DNA from: Mactra quadrangularis
Taxonomy: Eukaryota > Mollusca > Bivalvia > Venerida > Mactridae
DNA: 64,000 nt
NCBI GenBank assembly: GCA_025267735.1
Contig: CM046304.1
Span: 29,019,381-29,083,380, forward strand
Direction of reading: 5' to 3'
The notes under the pieces are model-generated. The model did no database searches. It saw only the letters and a program-made list of their open reading frames with translations, and was not told the origin of the DNA. The translations under genes were made by a program, and so were the position numbers. This document shows positions 1 to 11,500 of the stretch, piece after piece; position 1 is the stretch's first letter, and each line of letters begins with the position of its first letter.

Positions 1-99
1 GGGCTTGTTCGAAATGACATATTGACGGCCTAATCAAAGTACCCGTTTACTTCTGGATTAAATGAAGCAACACAGACAACTTTCTTGGTATAGAAAATA

Positions 100-165
100 A
101 ATAGTGCCCTTGGTATGGGCTCGAACCTGTTACCTCTCGATCAATGTCCTACATTGAACAACTGT
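100..165 (-). repeat. tRNA-SINE fragment, antisense
   Basis: The stretch around 120-155 reads in reverse complement like the internal promoter part of a tRNA-derived SINE (GGTTCGAGCC-type B box). The phrase ACCTCTCGATCA is shared with the antisense SINE near 39,640. No intact element is visible. Nothing else in 1-750 looks coding apart from a similar B-box fragment near 484-535. Confidence 0.35.
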
Positions 166-483
166 CCTTACTTCAATGTACATTTTGTATTTATATTTAT
201 AATATCTTGTTTTCAGATTGTATGAGTTTATGAAGCGGATCAATGTTATGGAATCACTATTGTGATATGATCAACTGTTTGTGTATAGAATGGTTTGATG
301 ACAAAGACTAATGTCCTCACTGATATGATAAAGGAAGTATATTTTTAGACATTAAAGTTCGTTTAACCAAGTTTGGTTTTGAAATCTGCTTTTAATTATG
401 CATATTTAGTCTCTTTTATAGACTTGACTCATGCAGATCGTATATACCATAGTGTAAGTCACAGATGTTTCCGGAAACATAAA

Positions 484-535
484 TTGCTTGTGCCCCTTGC
501 GGGATTCGAACCTAACACTTCTTATTCAAAAAGTG
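484..535 (-). repeat. tRNA-like B-box fragment
   Basis: GGGATTCGAACC on the plus strand is the reverse complement of a Pol III B box (GGTTCGAATCCC). It is embedded in a tRNA-like antisense stretch beginning TTGTGCCCCTTGCGGG. It is probably a SINE remnant rather than a tRNA gene, because no cloverleaf can be completed. Confidence 0.35.
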
Positions 536-750
536 TCCTGATGTTTGACTACTGCTTCTATGTAATCTGCTTAAGTCTAGCTTGATTGTATAGATTCGGT
601 CCAGAAATCGAGGCTCATACAGACACAGTGGGTAGGACGATTGATCGTCGTTGTTCTACTAAAAATGTTGAAATGCAGTAAGAAGCGCCATACAGTTGTA
701 TATAAATACATGTAACAATATAATGTTCTCATTTATTTAACGGTAGATGA

Positions 751-985
751 CGCTTTTCACAAAAAATATATTACGACAAGAATCATCGTAAGTCAAAAGC
801 AAGAAAATTAGCGGTCATATTTTGGCAAATCATTTCCATATATTATTTAAGTAATATGTAGAATATTGTAAAACGTTTAGATATCATATCATAGTTATTT
901 TAATTATCCCTCTGACTTAAAACTGCAAAATTATGCAATTGACTTACGATAACAATTTTTCGTAAGAGTTTTTGTGTAAAGGTGC
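751..985. repeat. Foldback MITE, TTTTCACAAAAAAT family, copy A
   Basis: The left end CGCTTTTCACAAAAAATA with TCATCGTAAGTC is mirrored at the right end by GACTTACGATAA...TTTTTCGTAAGAGTTTTTGTG, giving ~45-bp degenerate inverted ends around an AT-rich core. The same structure recurs at 19,614-19,879 and 61,268-61,506. No coding capacity is seen. It is a non-autonomous DNA element of unassigned superfamily. Confidence 0.55.
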
Positions 986-2110
986 AAGAGTAATCAGTTG
1001 TTTTCATCTTTACTAGTCAGTTAAGGAAGAAGATTAACTTCAGAAGTTCGTCTCAGTAAAATTTACTAATAAACTGTTCCTTCATTTTCAGCTTATGGTA
1101 GTTGAGGTGTTGTTGTATTAAGTAAAGTAACTATTAAAGCTGATGTATTCAAAACCTATCATTGAATAATTTTCATAAGGTTTGAAAGGTAAATATGAAA
1201 CACTTTGGTTGGTTATGACTAGCATGCTAGAAGACATTTCAACAGTAACTGTGAAGAATCGGTGAGTGTCTATTTATTTATTCATATCATTCTTTCTAGA
1301 TATGTCATTTGTTTATAAACTTCAGCAAATGTTAATTATCCATAAAAGGTAATGTTCAAACTTTCTAGTAATGAGTTGGCAAGATTTTTGTAAATAAGTA
1401 AAACTCTTAATATGAATTGTATTGGGAATTGTATCAAAATTTGACTCATTTTCGGCTCTAAAATCACTCTTTCAGGGTTGAAGAGTCACATCCCGGTGTC
1501 TACGCAACATTATCATTAATGCATCCTTATAAAGCGGACGGACCCTAATTAACTTTAAATTCGTTTTTTTATCTGTACATGACATTTCAATTGGCTATTG
1601 AATCAGTCAGATCCTCTTAGCGTGTGGGGTGTGCTGCGTGTAAGCGTTGTATGTGCGTGCGTGCGTGTGTGAAGGTGTGCGGGTGGGGGTGAGTTCGTTT
1701 GTGTACAGTAACTGACTTTTTCATTATCCAATTGATGAACTTGTGTAACATTTACTTCGTTGATTAACAAATGACATTTCTAGTTCATTTAACTTTTGTT
1801 TACATTTTACTTCATTTACATTTGTTGTTGCTTAATTTATTGTAATTCATGATTCATTTCTTTTTGTCCTTAGGTTGTCCGTGTCTGACCTGAGTTTTGC
1901 ACCAATATCTCAGGTCTCAGCATGTATATCCCTCCCAACTGCCCCATCCCCGCCATGTAGAGGGTTCGGTCTGTTGGGGTTTTCAAGAGTCATTGGCTTC
2001 ATATCCCCCAGCATCAGAGGTTCGAAATGCTTTGGTCACTATTATTTGTATCCTTGCTGACTTGTAGATTTCATATCAGTTTTATCTAGTTAAGACAAAC
2101 AGTTTTAGGT
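986..2110. other. Non-coding stretch with GT-rich microsatellite
   Basis: No convincing gene. A GT/GTGC-rich simple repeat occupies about 1,624-1,695. A weak two-exon reading (1,224-1,261 joined to 1,874-2,060) is phase-consistent but too short to support and is discussed under rejected items. Confidence 0.5.
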
Positions 2111-2149
2111 ATTGGGATAATGGGTGGGTTTATTTGGGTGGAATAAGTT

Positions 2150-2420
2150 GGGGCTCACTTAAGAACTGTAAGAATTTGCTTTGGGTTCAACATTGGAAAA
2201 ATAAAGGAAATAGGTTTGGGCTTACTCAGAAAATGGAAGGATTCTCTTGAAGTATTCTGTGGAAAGAAGATGTTTGAGTAAAGTCAAATTGAGTCTAATT
2301 AAGAACAGAGTAAATTATCTTTGGGTTCTACATCGGAACAAATGGAAAATAGGTTGTGGCTTACTCAGAAAGGGCAGAAAATGGAAGAGTTCACTTAGGG
2401 TATTCTGTAAAAATAAGGCG
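2150..2420. repeat. Local tandem duplication, ~141-bp period
   Basis: Two direct, diverged copies of a ~120-140-bp segment. The phrases TTTGGGTTC, GGCTTACTCAGAAA and ATTCTGT each recur about 141 bp apart (for example near 2,220 and 2,361). No function is evident. The region 2,430-3,800 beyond it holds nothing recognisable. Confidence 0.6.
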
Positions 2421-3806
2421 TGCTGTTTTTGCTAGCTTAGGAAATTGAGCGATTGATAGTAGTGATTATGGAAAATGGTCCTTTAGTTGTGTCCCATTGC
2501 TGTAATTGTGCTGGTTAAATCGTATGTATGCAGGGAATTGAATGATTACTACTGAACATCGAGGACGTTGATACGTTTTCTTTGGGACGCTATAAATTTG
2601 TAAAGGATGTGTTGCTATTGTCTATTAAAGTATTTAAACACATTCTAAAAGTTTAATCATGTTATCATAACAAATGAGACTGTATTTTACAAATGACTGA
2701 TTTATTTATTGCAATAATACGTGTCTTAAATCAATTTCTGTACACAGATATCCTATAGGCTATAGGCCGCTGTCGTAAAATAAACGAGTATGCCGTGAAG
2801 CGAATAATTTTAATTAGGTATTAAATCAGATAGGTCTAAAATGTGATTTTACTTCATACAAATAACGAGTGTTCATTGGTCACTGACACGAATCTGCTTT
2901 CGCGTTTTTTTAGTTTTCATAATATGAGGGTTTTTTTAAAGTAAGAATTCGCTAAAATATTCTTGTATGACCACACGTTTGTGTTTTTGTTATTATCTAT
3001 ACTTAACTTTTTGGAATACGCAAATCTATGAGGCTTTTTAGGAGATAATAGGTCACTCTTACTATTCATATCAAAGGCAGATAATAACCCACTAGGGGTA
3101 GACTTTTTTATTAAATCAAATTTTTGCAGAAACCAGCTTTTCAATAAACTTAGTCCATGCGCAATTATGAATATATTTATTATGGTACTTAAGTGATTTG
3201 AATTCGTAATTAACAGGTGATCGAGTTGTGTGTCATTTATTTAGATTTTAAAATATAGCCAGCCATAATGCCTGCGCGTTAAAAAAGGTAACAGCAAAAT
3301 ATCATTATAAGTTTATACTTTTATGGGTTAGCACCGTTGCAGGCATCTAAAAATATGGGAAACTCAACGTCGCCTCTTGTTTACTTCATGTCTTAAGTGT
3401 AAGCTTTTAACATTTTATGATTATTTGGATAAGTTATGTCAAACATAAACCTAGACATTTACATGTAATTTTAAATTGACTGTAAAAACATATCGGTTAT
3501 GGACATGCAAAACTATTTTATTTGTTGTGAGCATAGTCTTGCCATTTAACTGTTTTGTATATGATGTTAAATGCCCCCTAATACTCGTTAGCCTGTCTCA
3601 TATTACCAGAAAAAATTGTTGATATCGAACATTTCTGTTTGTCTTTAATACGTCATATAGTGCCCATTCACAGTTTTACGACCAATTCAATTAAAGAAAC
3701 ACATTTACGAATCGACTTCTTCCTATTCTCACGATGGTTTCAATCCTTACTTAAGATAATTTTTATACGAATGAACATGTCAGTCTTATCTTATTCTTTG
3801 GTAGGT

Positions 3807-4612
3807 GTCCATCTACTCTCCATTGCATCGGTTCGAAAGATTCACTCGTACTTGTTCACTCTCTACCTCTGCTAAAATACTATGTGCAAACTGATATTAT
3901 CTATGTTTAGACAGAGACACATAAACATTTAAATCGCATGACTGTCTCGTGGTTTTTAAAAATAGATGCAAAAAATTCTCACGCCTGTAATTTCAAAATG
4001 TCGAAATGCAAATATGTTGGATAGTTTTGCATAATGGAAAATTTACAAAAATGAATGTAAACATTTATCTTTTTGAACGTGTATCTCTGATCTTTTAACT
4101 GTTAACATAGAGCAACTTATTGAACTTAAATGCAAAGTGTAGCCACGCCTATACATGACGTCATACGAGGTTGCATTCGTCACTAGTATGACCATACCAT
4201 ATAAGGCGTTGTTTACCCGTTCAACCAATGAACATGCGTATAAAGTTTTTCAGCTAAATTGGAATTTGGTAAACTTTCATTGGTCGTTCAAAGGTTCATA
4301 GTAAAGGTCAATATCATAAATCGACTAGTTTTAAGGCAGCGGGTGAATGTAATATATTCTTTATTTATTTATTGATTGGAGTTAACGCCGTATCAACACA
4401 ATTTAGGTCATTTCACGGCGTCCAGCGCACCTAACCTAGCTTTCCTGGACCATTGTCTATAACCAGTACTCACCTACCCTTCCACAAGGCCGGAAACTTC
4501 TCCATATTTTCTAATCAATGGAGGAAAATCGACATTATTGTCAAATTTTCATGGAAGGGTATAACCTCCCCGGGTGGGGTAATGTATTCACTGAGCTGCG
4601 AAGGGAGTGTAG
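3807..4612 (+). repeat. Long dispersed repeat, copy 1 (inverted partner at 45.1-46.0 kb)
   Basis: This segment matches 45,100-46,024 in reverse complement over its whole length. Shared phrases include GCATCGGTTCGAAAGATTCACTCG, read in parts, and the block around GACGTCATACGAGG. Copy 1 carries a SINE (4,360-4,579) that copy 2 lacks. Copy 2 carries ~340 bp (about 45,457-45,800) that copy 1 lacks. It has no long ORF. It may be an old mobile element of unknown type. Confidence 0.7.
4360..4579 (-). mobile_element. 5'-truncated SINE with 10-bp target-site duplication
   Basis: The element lies in minus orientation. Its 3' tail is an AATAAATAAATAAAG-like run at 4,360-4,375, next to the ACGGCGT...TGACCTAA...GTGTTGATACGGCGTTAAC 3' motif, read in parts. 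It ends at the other side just after the lost tRNA B box. Flanks TAATATATTC (4,350-4,359) and TAATGTATTC (4,580-4,589) are the duplication. The empty site is preserved in the second copy of the host repeat near 45,130. It is the same family as 11,188-11,490. Confidence 0.85.
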
Positions 4613-4659
4613 TGTCCATCTTAAAATTTATGCATACAAATGGACACCTATGGTCTTTA

Positions 4660-7600
4660 CTTTTATGTTAGTTTCTATCTTCAAAAATGACACATGTAAT
4701 TTACACAATAGTTCATGTCAATTGACCCTTATTTTCATGTAGACCTACGTCTCAAATTAAGATATACCCACAATATCCATGTAGGTTTTCTTTTCTTTAT
4801 ATAAGATAACATCGTCCGATATGGTTTGTCATTCTTTACTTATTCTCAGATAAGTGTATGTCTTCATTTAAGATAACATTCACACATTATGACATGCCAT
4901 TCTTTCATAACTCTCATGTAGGTTCTTTCCTTAACTATGATATCATACACAAAATATAACATGTCATTCTATAATTACAACACGTACTATCATGTAGGTT
5001 TCGGTCCTAAAATAAAATAACAAACACAATATGACATTTCATTCTATCATAACTCTCATAAAGATTTCAGTTTTCAATTAAAATAACATATACACAATAT
5101 GACATGGCATTCTATTATTACTCTCTTGTAGGTTTCTGTCTTCAATTAAGATAACATATACACAATATGACATGGCATTCTATCATTACTCTCTTGTAGG
5201 TTTCTATCTTTAATTACGATAACAGATAAATCATGAGATGTCATTACTACTATTAAGGTTTCTGTCTAGAATTAAGATAAGATACACACATTAAGACATG
5301 TCATTCTATCATTACTCTTATGTAGGTTTCTGTCTTCAATTCAGATATCATACACAAAATATGGCATGCCATTCTATCATTATTCTCATGAATGTCTCTG
5401 TCTTGAATTAAGATAACATAAACACAATAAGGCATGTAATTTTATCATTATTCTCGGGTAAGTATATGTCTTCAATTAGTATGTATACACACGATACGAC
5501 ACGTCATTCTATCATTACTTTCATGTAGGTTTCTATTTTTAATTTAGATAAGATACACACATTAACACACGTCATTCTATCATTACTTTCATGTAGGTTT
5601 CTATTTTTAATTTAGATAAGATACACACATTAACACATGTCATTCTATCATTACTCTCATGTAGGTTTCTGTCTTCAATTCAGATAACATACACAAAATA
5701 TGGCATGTCATTCCTTCCGTTATTTTCAGGTAAGTATCTGTCTTCGATTAAGATAACATACACACAATATGACATGTCATTCTATCAATACCCTCATGTA
5801 AGTTTCTATCTTTAATTTAGATAAGATACACACATTAACACATGTCATTCTATCATCACTTTCATGTAGGTTCCTGTCTTCAATTCAGCTAACATACACA
5901 AAATATGGCATGTCATTCCTTCCGTTATTTTCAGGTAAGTATCTGTCTTTTTGTCGATTAAGATAACATACACACAATATGACATGTCATTCTATCATTA
6001 CTCTGATGTAGGTTTCTGTCTTCAATTAAGATAACATACACACAATATGGCATGTTATTGCTTCCCTTATTATCAGGTAAATATCTGTCTTTAACTAGGA
6101 TAACATATACACAATATGACATGTCATTTTATCATTCTTCCCAAGTAAGTTTATGTCTTCAATTAAGATAACATACAAACAAAGAGGCATGTCATTCTAT
6201 CAATACTCCCTAGTAGGCTTCTATCTTCAATTAAGATAACATACATACTATAAGACTTGTTAATCTATCATTTTTCTTATGTTGGTTTCTATCTCCAATA
6301 AAGATAACATACACACAATATGGCATGTCATTTCTTCTTTTAATATCAGGTAAATATCTGTCCATCATTACTCTGATGTAGGTTTCTATCTTCAATTAAG
6401 ATAACATACAATATGACATGCCATTCTATAATTACTCTGATATGTAGATGTCTGTTTTCAATAAAGATAACATACACACTATAAGACATTTCATTCTATC
6501 ATGACTCTCATGTTGGTTTCTACCTTCACCTTAATTATCGTACTCACAATGTAATATGTCATAATTTCCCTTTTATTCAGGTAAGTATCTGTCTCAAATT
6601 CAAAGTACATACACACATTTTGACATGTCATTCTTTTATAGCTCTGATGTAGGTTTCTGTTTTCAATTAAGATAACATACACACAATATGGCATGCCATT
6701 CTTTTATAACTCTGATGTAGATTCCTGTCTTCAATTAAGATAACATGCACACAATATGAAATGCCATTCTTTTATTTCTCTGATGTAGGTTTCTTTTTTC
6801 AATTAAGATAACATACACACTACATGGCATACCATTCTTTTATAACTCTGATGTAGATTTCTATCTTCAATAAGGATAACATATACACAATATGACATGT
6901 CGTTTTATCTTTATTTTCATGTAGGTGTCTGTCTTCAATTGAGATAACATACACACTATAAGATATGTTATTCTATCAATACTCTCATGTTGGTTTCTAC
7001 CGTCAACTTATATATCATACACACAATATAATATGTCATGATTTCCTTTTTTCAGATAAATATATGTCTCAAATTAAAATTAACATACACACAATATGAC
7101 ATGCCATGCTTTTTTATTCTTATGTAAGTAACTGTCTTTAATTAACATAACATTCACACACATAATGCAACATATCATTATTATTGTCATTCTTTTTTAC
7201 TCTGATGTAGGTTTCCGCATTCAATTAAGATACGATAAACACTATAAGACATGTCATTTTATCATTATCCCTATGTATATTTCTATTTACAATTAAGATA
7301 ACATACACACAATATGGCATGCCACTCCTTCCTTCATTTTTAGGTAAGTATTTGTCTTTAATTAGGATAGCATACACACAATATGAAATGTTATTCCATC
7401 ATTACTCTCATGTAAGTTTCTTTTTTAAATTAAGATAACCTAAAATATGACATGTCATTCTGACCTTATTCACATGTAGGTTTCTGTCCTCAATTAAGAT
7501 AACATACACACTATAAGACATCTCGTTCTATCCTCATTCTCATGTAGGTTTCTGTCTTCAATTAAGATAACATACACACTTTAAGACATGTCATTCTATC

Positions 7601-8310
7601 ATAACTCTCATGTTGGTTTCTACCTGCAACTAAGATATCATACTCACAATATAATATGTCATGATTTCCTTTATTTTCAGGTAAGTATCTGTCTTAAATT
7701 AAAAATAACATTCACACAATATTATGACATGTCATTCTTTTAAAACTCTGGTGTAGGTTTCTGTCTTTAATTAAGATAATATTCACACGATATGACATGT
7801 AATTCTAGCATTATTCTCATGTAGGTTTCTGTTTTCAATTAAGTTAACATACACACAATATGACATGTCATTCTTTCATTACTCTCATGTAGGTTCCTTT
7901 AATTTATTATGCAAAAATATGGCACGTCAATATTTTCTTATTTTTTGTTAAGTATTTGTCTTTAATTGAGATAACATACACACAATATGACTTGTCATTA
8001 TATCAAAACCCTCATGTAGGTTAGAAAACAAGTTAAAAACTACATACATCTTTGGTCCTTATTTTCCTGTGGGTTTCTATTTTTGAACAAAATATCTTAT
8101 ATTATTGTTGTTTATTCTGTCCTTATTCTCAGGTAAGTATCCGTCTTTAATAAGATAACATACAAACAATATGACATGTCATTAGGTCCTTACTCTCAGA
8201 TAGATATCTGTTTTAAACGATCATAGAAGGACACTTTAGCACTTCATCCACATTTGCATTTTCATGTAGTTGTCTATCTTTAATATAAATATCTTTATGC
8301 ATAGTCTTAT
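4660..8310. repeat. ~68-bp tandem minisatellite array, ~50 units
   Basis: Diverged head-to-tail units of about 68 bp, each with CATGTAGGTTTCTGTCTTC, AATTAAGATAACATACACAC, AATATGACATGTCATTC and TATCATTACTCTC. A second unit type replaces TCATGTAGGTTTCTG with TTTTCAGGTAAGTATCTG, usually with a more pyrimidine-rich run ahead of it. Exact CAG|GTAAGT occurs with the junction at 5729/5730, 5934/5935, 6580/6581, 7680/7681 and 8132/8133, and TAG|GTAAGT at 7343/7344. Short ORFs here are by-products. It is too long and irregular for a CRISPR array. Confidence 0.9.
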
Positions 8311-9059
8311 TCCATTATGGACTTGTATAACTGCATGTGCAACAGTTTTTAAATACAAATAGTTATAACAGTTCAAAAATGTTAAATAAAATAATAAAAT
8401 ATGACTACATAATTTTAAGAAACCATGGAAAAATTCACAAACCTTTTTTTATCTGAAATGAATAAACTCTTAGAATGTGCAAATATGAGTCAAATCGGTA
8501 GGATTATTTTGTTTTTCTATTTGTTGGGATCTATCGTTTACAATATTTTTTATAAATTTGTTATATTTAACGTTCATTAAACATATTAAAAAAAATGGAC
8601 ACATATTTTTAGTAATTTTGTATTTTTATAATATGTATATTGAATCAATAATTCGTTTTATATACATGTCATCCTTAGGATGATAACTTTTTAGCACAAT
8701 TAAGTCTTGCTGAAATCCTCAGGACATTTAAGCTGTTGACTCTGTACCAAATTTATCAATTCTCTGACACAATACAAATTATATAAACAGTCTTTTACTA
8801 ATGACTAAATAGTATACTTTTTAACATACATAAATGATCTATACTTATGCCTACGCGTTCATAGATCTAACAACATTTTCATTATACATAGTATGTTAAT
8901 AACGTTTTCGATCCTTTAATAAATATAAAAAGCATTTTTAAATACATGTAAGAAGTACTAATGATGCTTGATAACGATGTACTTAATAATAATTGACTTG
9001 ATAAAAGAGGTAGGTATAAAACTTTATATGTCTTTTTTCAAAGACAATGAAACATGTCT
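8311..9059. other. AT-rich stretch, nothing recognised
   Basis: Very AT-rich sequence without an open frame, repeat or RNA gene that I can identify. Confidence 0.6.
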
Positions 9060-9474
9060 ATAATTCTGAGCAATCTAGTGAAGGACCCATTTATGGGAGG
9101 ATAGCTAGATCGGAATTATAGAGGCAAAACAAATAATTCTGAGCAATCTAGTGAAGGGCCCATTTATGGGAGGATAGCTAGATCGGAATTATTTGTAAAC
9201 ATAATTCTGAGCAATCTAGTGAAGGGCCCATTTATGGGAGGATAGCTAGATCGGAATTATTTGTAAACATAATTCTGAGCAATCTAGTGAAGGACCCATT
9301 TATGGGAGGATAGCTAGATCGGAATTATTTGTAAACATAATTCTGAGCAATCTAGTGAAGGGCCCATTTATGGGAGGATAACTAGATCGGAATTATACAT
9401 ATTTATTAAACGCACAATTCTGAGTAATCTAGTGAAGGGCCCTTTTTATGGGAGGATAACTAGATCAGAATTCC
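9060..9474. repeat. Array of six 60-nt hairpins, ~68-bp spacing
   Basis: Six near-identical units start at about 9060, 9132, 9201, 9269, 9337 and 9412. Each reads ATAATTCTGAGCAATCTAG, then ~25 nt including CCCATTTATGGG, then CTAGATCGGAATTAT. Each unit can fold on itself: ATAATTC pairs with GAATTAT, ATCTAG with CTAGAT, and CCCAT with ATGGG around a TT loop. The linkers are short (for example TTGTAAACA). The size and layout resemble a precursor-miRNA cluster, but a foldback satellite is equally possible. Confidence 0.85.
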
Positions 9475-9484
9475 TTTTTCAACA

Positions 9485-9700
9485 AAATAGTTATGATGTA
9501 CCAAATACATAAGGTACTATTTACTGTATATGGTTATATGGACAAAAAGTAGAAATGATGTACCAAGTTCATAAGGTACTATTTACTGTATATGGTTATA
9601 TGGACAAAAAGTAGAAATGATGTACCAAGTTCATAAGGTACTATTTACTGTATATGGTTAAATTAACAAAGTGTTCATAGTACTAAGTCTGGCTAGGGTG
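9485..9700. repeat. 62-bp tandem array with GTACC...GGTAC hairpins
   Basis: Three close copies of a 62-bp unit (GATGTACC at 9495, 9557 and 9619) and a degraded fourth. Each contains GTACCAAGTTCATAAGGTAC, a 5-bp stem with a 10-nt loop, followed by TATTTACTGTATATGGTT. It directly follows the 60-nt hairpin array. Confidence 0.85.
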
Positions 9701-10990
9701 CTGCTTACATGTATATGCTTAAAACAAATTTGAAAGAAATATATGGAATATTTAAAACTTTCGGTTTCTTTGAATCAAAAGTCTACAAACAATCTATGTA
9801 TAATGAATTATGTTGTTGTAAACATGGATATGGAAGGTACTTTGGTATAGTTCGTTTATGTATATAACTTAACTGATTGGTTTTCAGATTATAAATTAAT
9901 GAATTTGTCAATTTGGATATGTTTATTAATCCTAGCATTTTGCTATAGTTTGTATTGTACATAGAAATTGGTAATTGATATAGAGCTGCATGCTTCATAG
10001 AGCTCTGCTGATTTATTAGAACCTGAATTTATTTACTGGAATGCTATTGTTATAATAAAACACATTCAGGGTTTTTTTAATTTATTTATTGTGTTATCAT
10101 CGTTATTTTTTTTATTAAATTTTATGTTGCAATATTTTTATTTTTGAAAGAGATAGTCAACGTGTGCATACAATCAGTGCAAATGATCATATTGTCTCAT
10201 TTAATTATGATTTTTCTCTGACTGGATTACATATTATTTAAACTTGCTCGTGTAAATACAAATTTTATAAAGTATACGGTGTAAGATATATTGTATTATT
10301 GGTATAAGTTAAAGTAAATCAGGTTCAAATGGCCCTTTTCTTGTAATACTCATGAACAGCATATTAGGACCATAATTTATATTAGAACTTAACTTATACT
10401 CTTGTACAATCACCATTCCATTACAACTATGCGCCCTTTATTTGCCAACCTTAGCATTTACAGTCAATATAGATCCATATACATGTTTATTATTGCAAGC
10501 CTATGTACAAGTCTGTAAACACACTTTATACTCCATTGTATTTCCTTAATGTTTCTTAAGATTTGTTGTCCATTTTTAGCCGGGCTAATTACAAATGACA
10601 AGCAATACGTTTAAATCACATCTTGAATTATGTTTACCTGTTTTATGATTCTTTTGTATTTTGATCAAACAGTATACAATGATTTGGGCCCACAGCCATT
10701 GACCCATTGATACAGAACCGATACATTTATTATCATTTAAATACACATCCCTATGTACAAAAACTACAAAGTATACCAACAAATAATGCTACAAACAATC
10801 TATTTCAACATAGAGTAATTATATATAACAAATGGAAGCATATCATAATTTATATATATACAAGAAGTACAATAACAAATTTACAAACCCTCTCTTTTCA
10901 AAATATGGCTTACTCTTTTCATGTTACAATTTCCTGTATGTATGATATCCATGAAGTTAGTTATTAGCTGCCAGATCACTATTCATAAGT
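9701..10990. other. AT-rich stretch, possible 3' flank of a minus-strand gene
   Basis: No coding frame is recognised. If the terminal exon at 10,991-11,103 is real, its 3' UTR lies at the right-hand edge of this stretch. An AATAAA begins inside the stop region of that exon. Confidence 0.4.
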
Positions 10991-11103
10991 TTATTCTGTG
11001 ATAAGCAGATATTCATTCAGTGCCGTTTTCCATCCCTCATCTCCATGTCCCGTTCCTTCTATAAAATGCTGTTTAATATTCTGAATCTTCGTATCCGCCA
11101 GTG
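10991..11103 (-). CDS. Candidate 3'-terminal coding exon, product unknown
   Basis: On the minus strand a frame runs from a CAG acceptor (exon edge 11,103) for 36 codons to TAA at 10,991-10,993. The peptide begins LADTKIQNIKQHF and ends in GWKTALNEYLLITE. Codon use (GAA GGA ACG GGA CAT GGA GAT GAG) is clearly richer than its AT-rich surroundings. An alternative acceptor 10 bp upstream (ACAG|GTTTC) would add VSA. AATAAA overlaps the end of the frame. I do not recognise the protein, and no upstream exon could be assigned. It could also be an exon remnant. Confidence 0.4.
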
Positions 11104-11187
11104 CTGAAACCTGTTATGTTTCCACAGTTCATGTGCATCTTACGTTGAGTAGTTAGTAATGTACTACATCTATTGTATAAGTTTTGT

Positions 11188-11490
11188 AACCCGGGTAGAT
11201 AGCGCAGTTGGTAGTGCGCCGGAATTCGGAATCTCGTGTCCTGAAGGAGGTACGGGTTCGAATCCCGCCAGGGGAGGTTTTACCATTCATGAATATGTGA
11301 AAAAATATTAATTTTCCTCCATTGATCAGATAGTATGGAGAAGTTTCCGGCCTTGTAGAAGGGTATGTGAGTACTGGATATAGACAAGGGTCAAGGAAAG
11401 CTAGATTATGTGCGCTGGGCGCCGTAAAATGACCTAATTTGTGTTGACACGGCGTTAACGGTTAAACCCATTAAAAAAGTAAAAAAAGTT
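11188..11490 (+). mobile_element. Full-length tRNA-derived SINE
   Basis: The head is tRNA-like with A box (TAGCGCAGTTGG) and B box (GGTTCGAATCC, 11,255-11,265). A unique body follows, then the 3' motif GGCGCCGTAAAATGACC...TTTGTGTTGAC...CGGCGTTAACGG and an A-rich tail (TTAAAAAAG repeats). Ten-base duplications TAAGTTTTGT flank it at 11,178-11,187 and 11,491-11,500. It would be transcribed by RNA polymerase III and moved by a LINE. The 3' end resembles the LINE copies at 30.2 and 33.3 kb. Confidence 0.92.
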
Positions 11491-11500
11491 TAAGTTTTGT

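Noticed and set aside
1224..2060. Two-exon reading: ATG at 1,224, donor CG|GTGAGTG, acceptor TTTTTGTCCTTAG, frame open to 2,060.
   Set aside because: Phase agrees, but the product is only ~74 residues of low-complexity, unrecognisable sequence. Such a frame is expected by chance.
4660..8310. CRISPR-like repeat array.
   Set aside because: Eukaryotic context, diverged head-to-tail 68-bp units without unique spacers or cas genes.
11188..11280. Possible functional tRNA gene.
   Set aside because: A and B boxes are present, but no proper cloverleaf or anticodon arm forms, and a SINE body, tail and target duplication follow.
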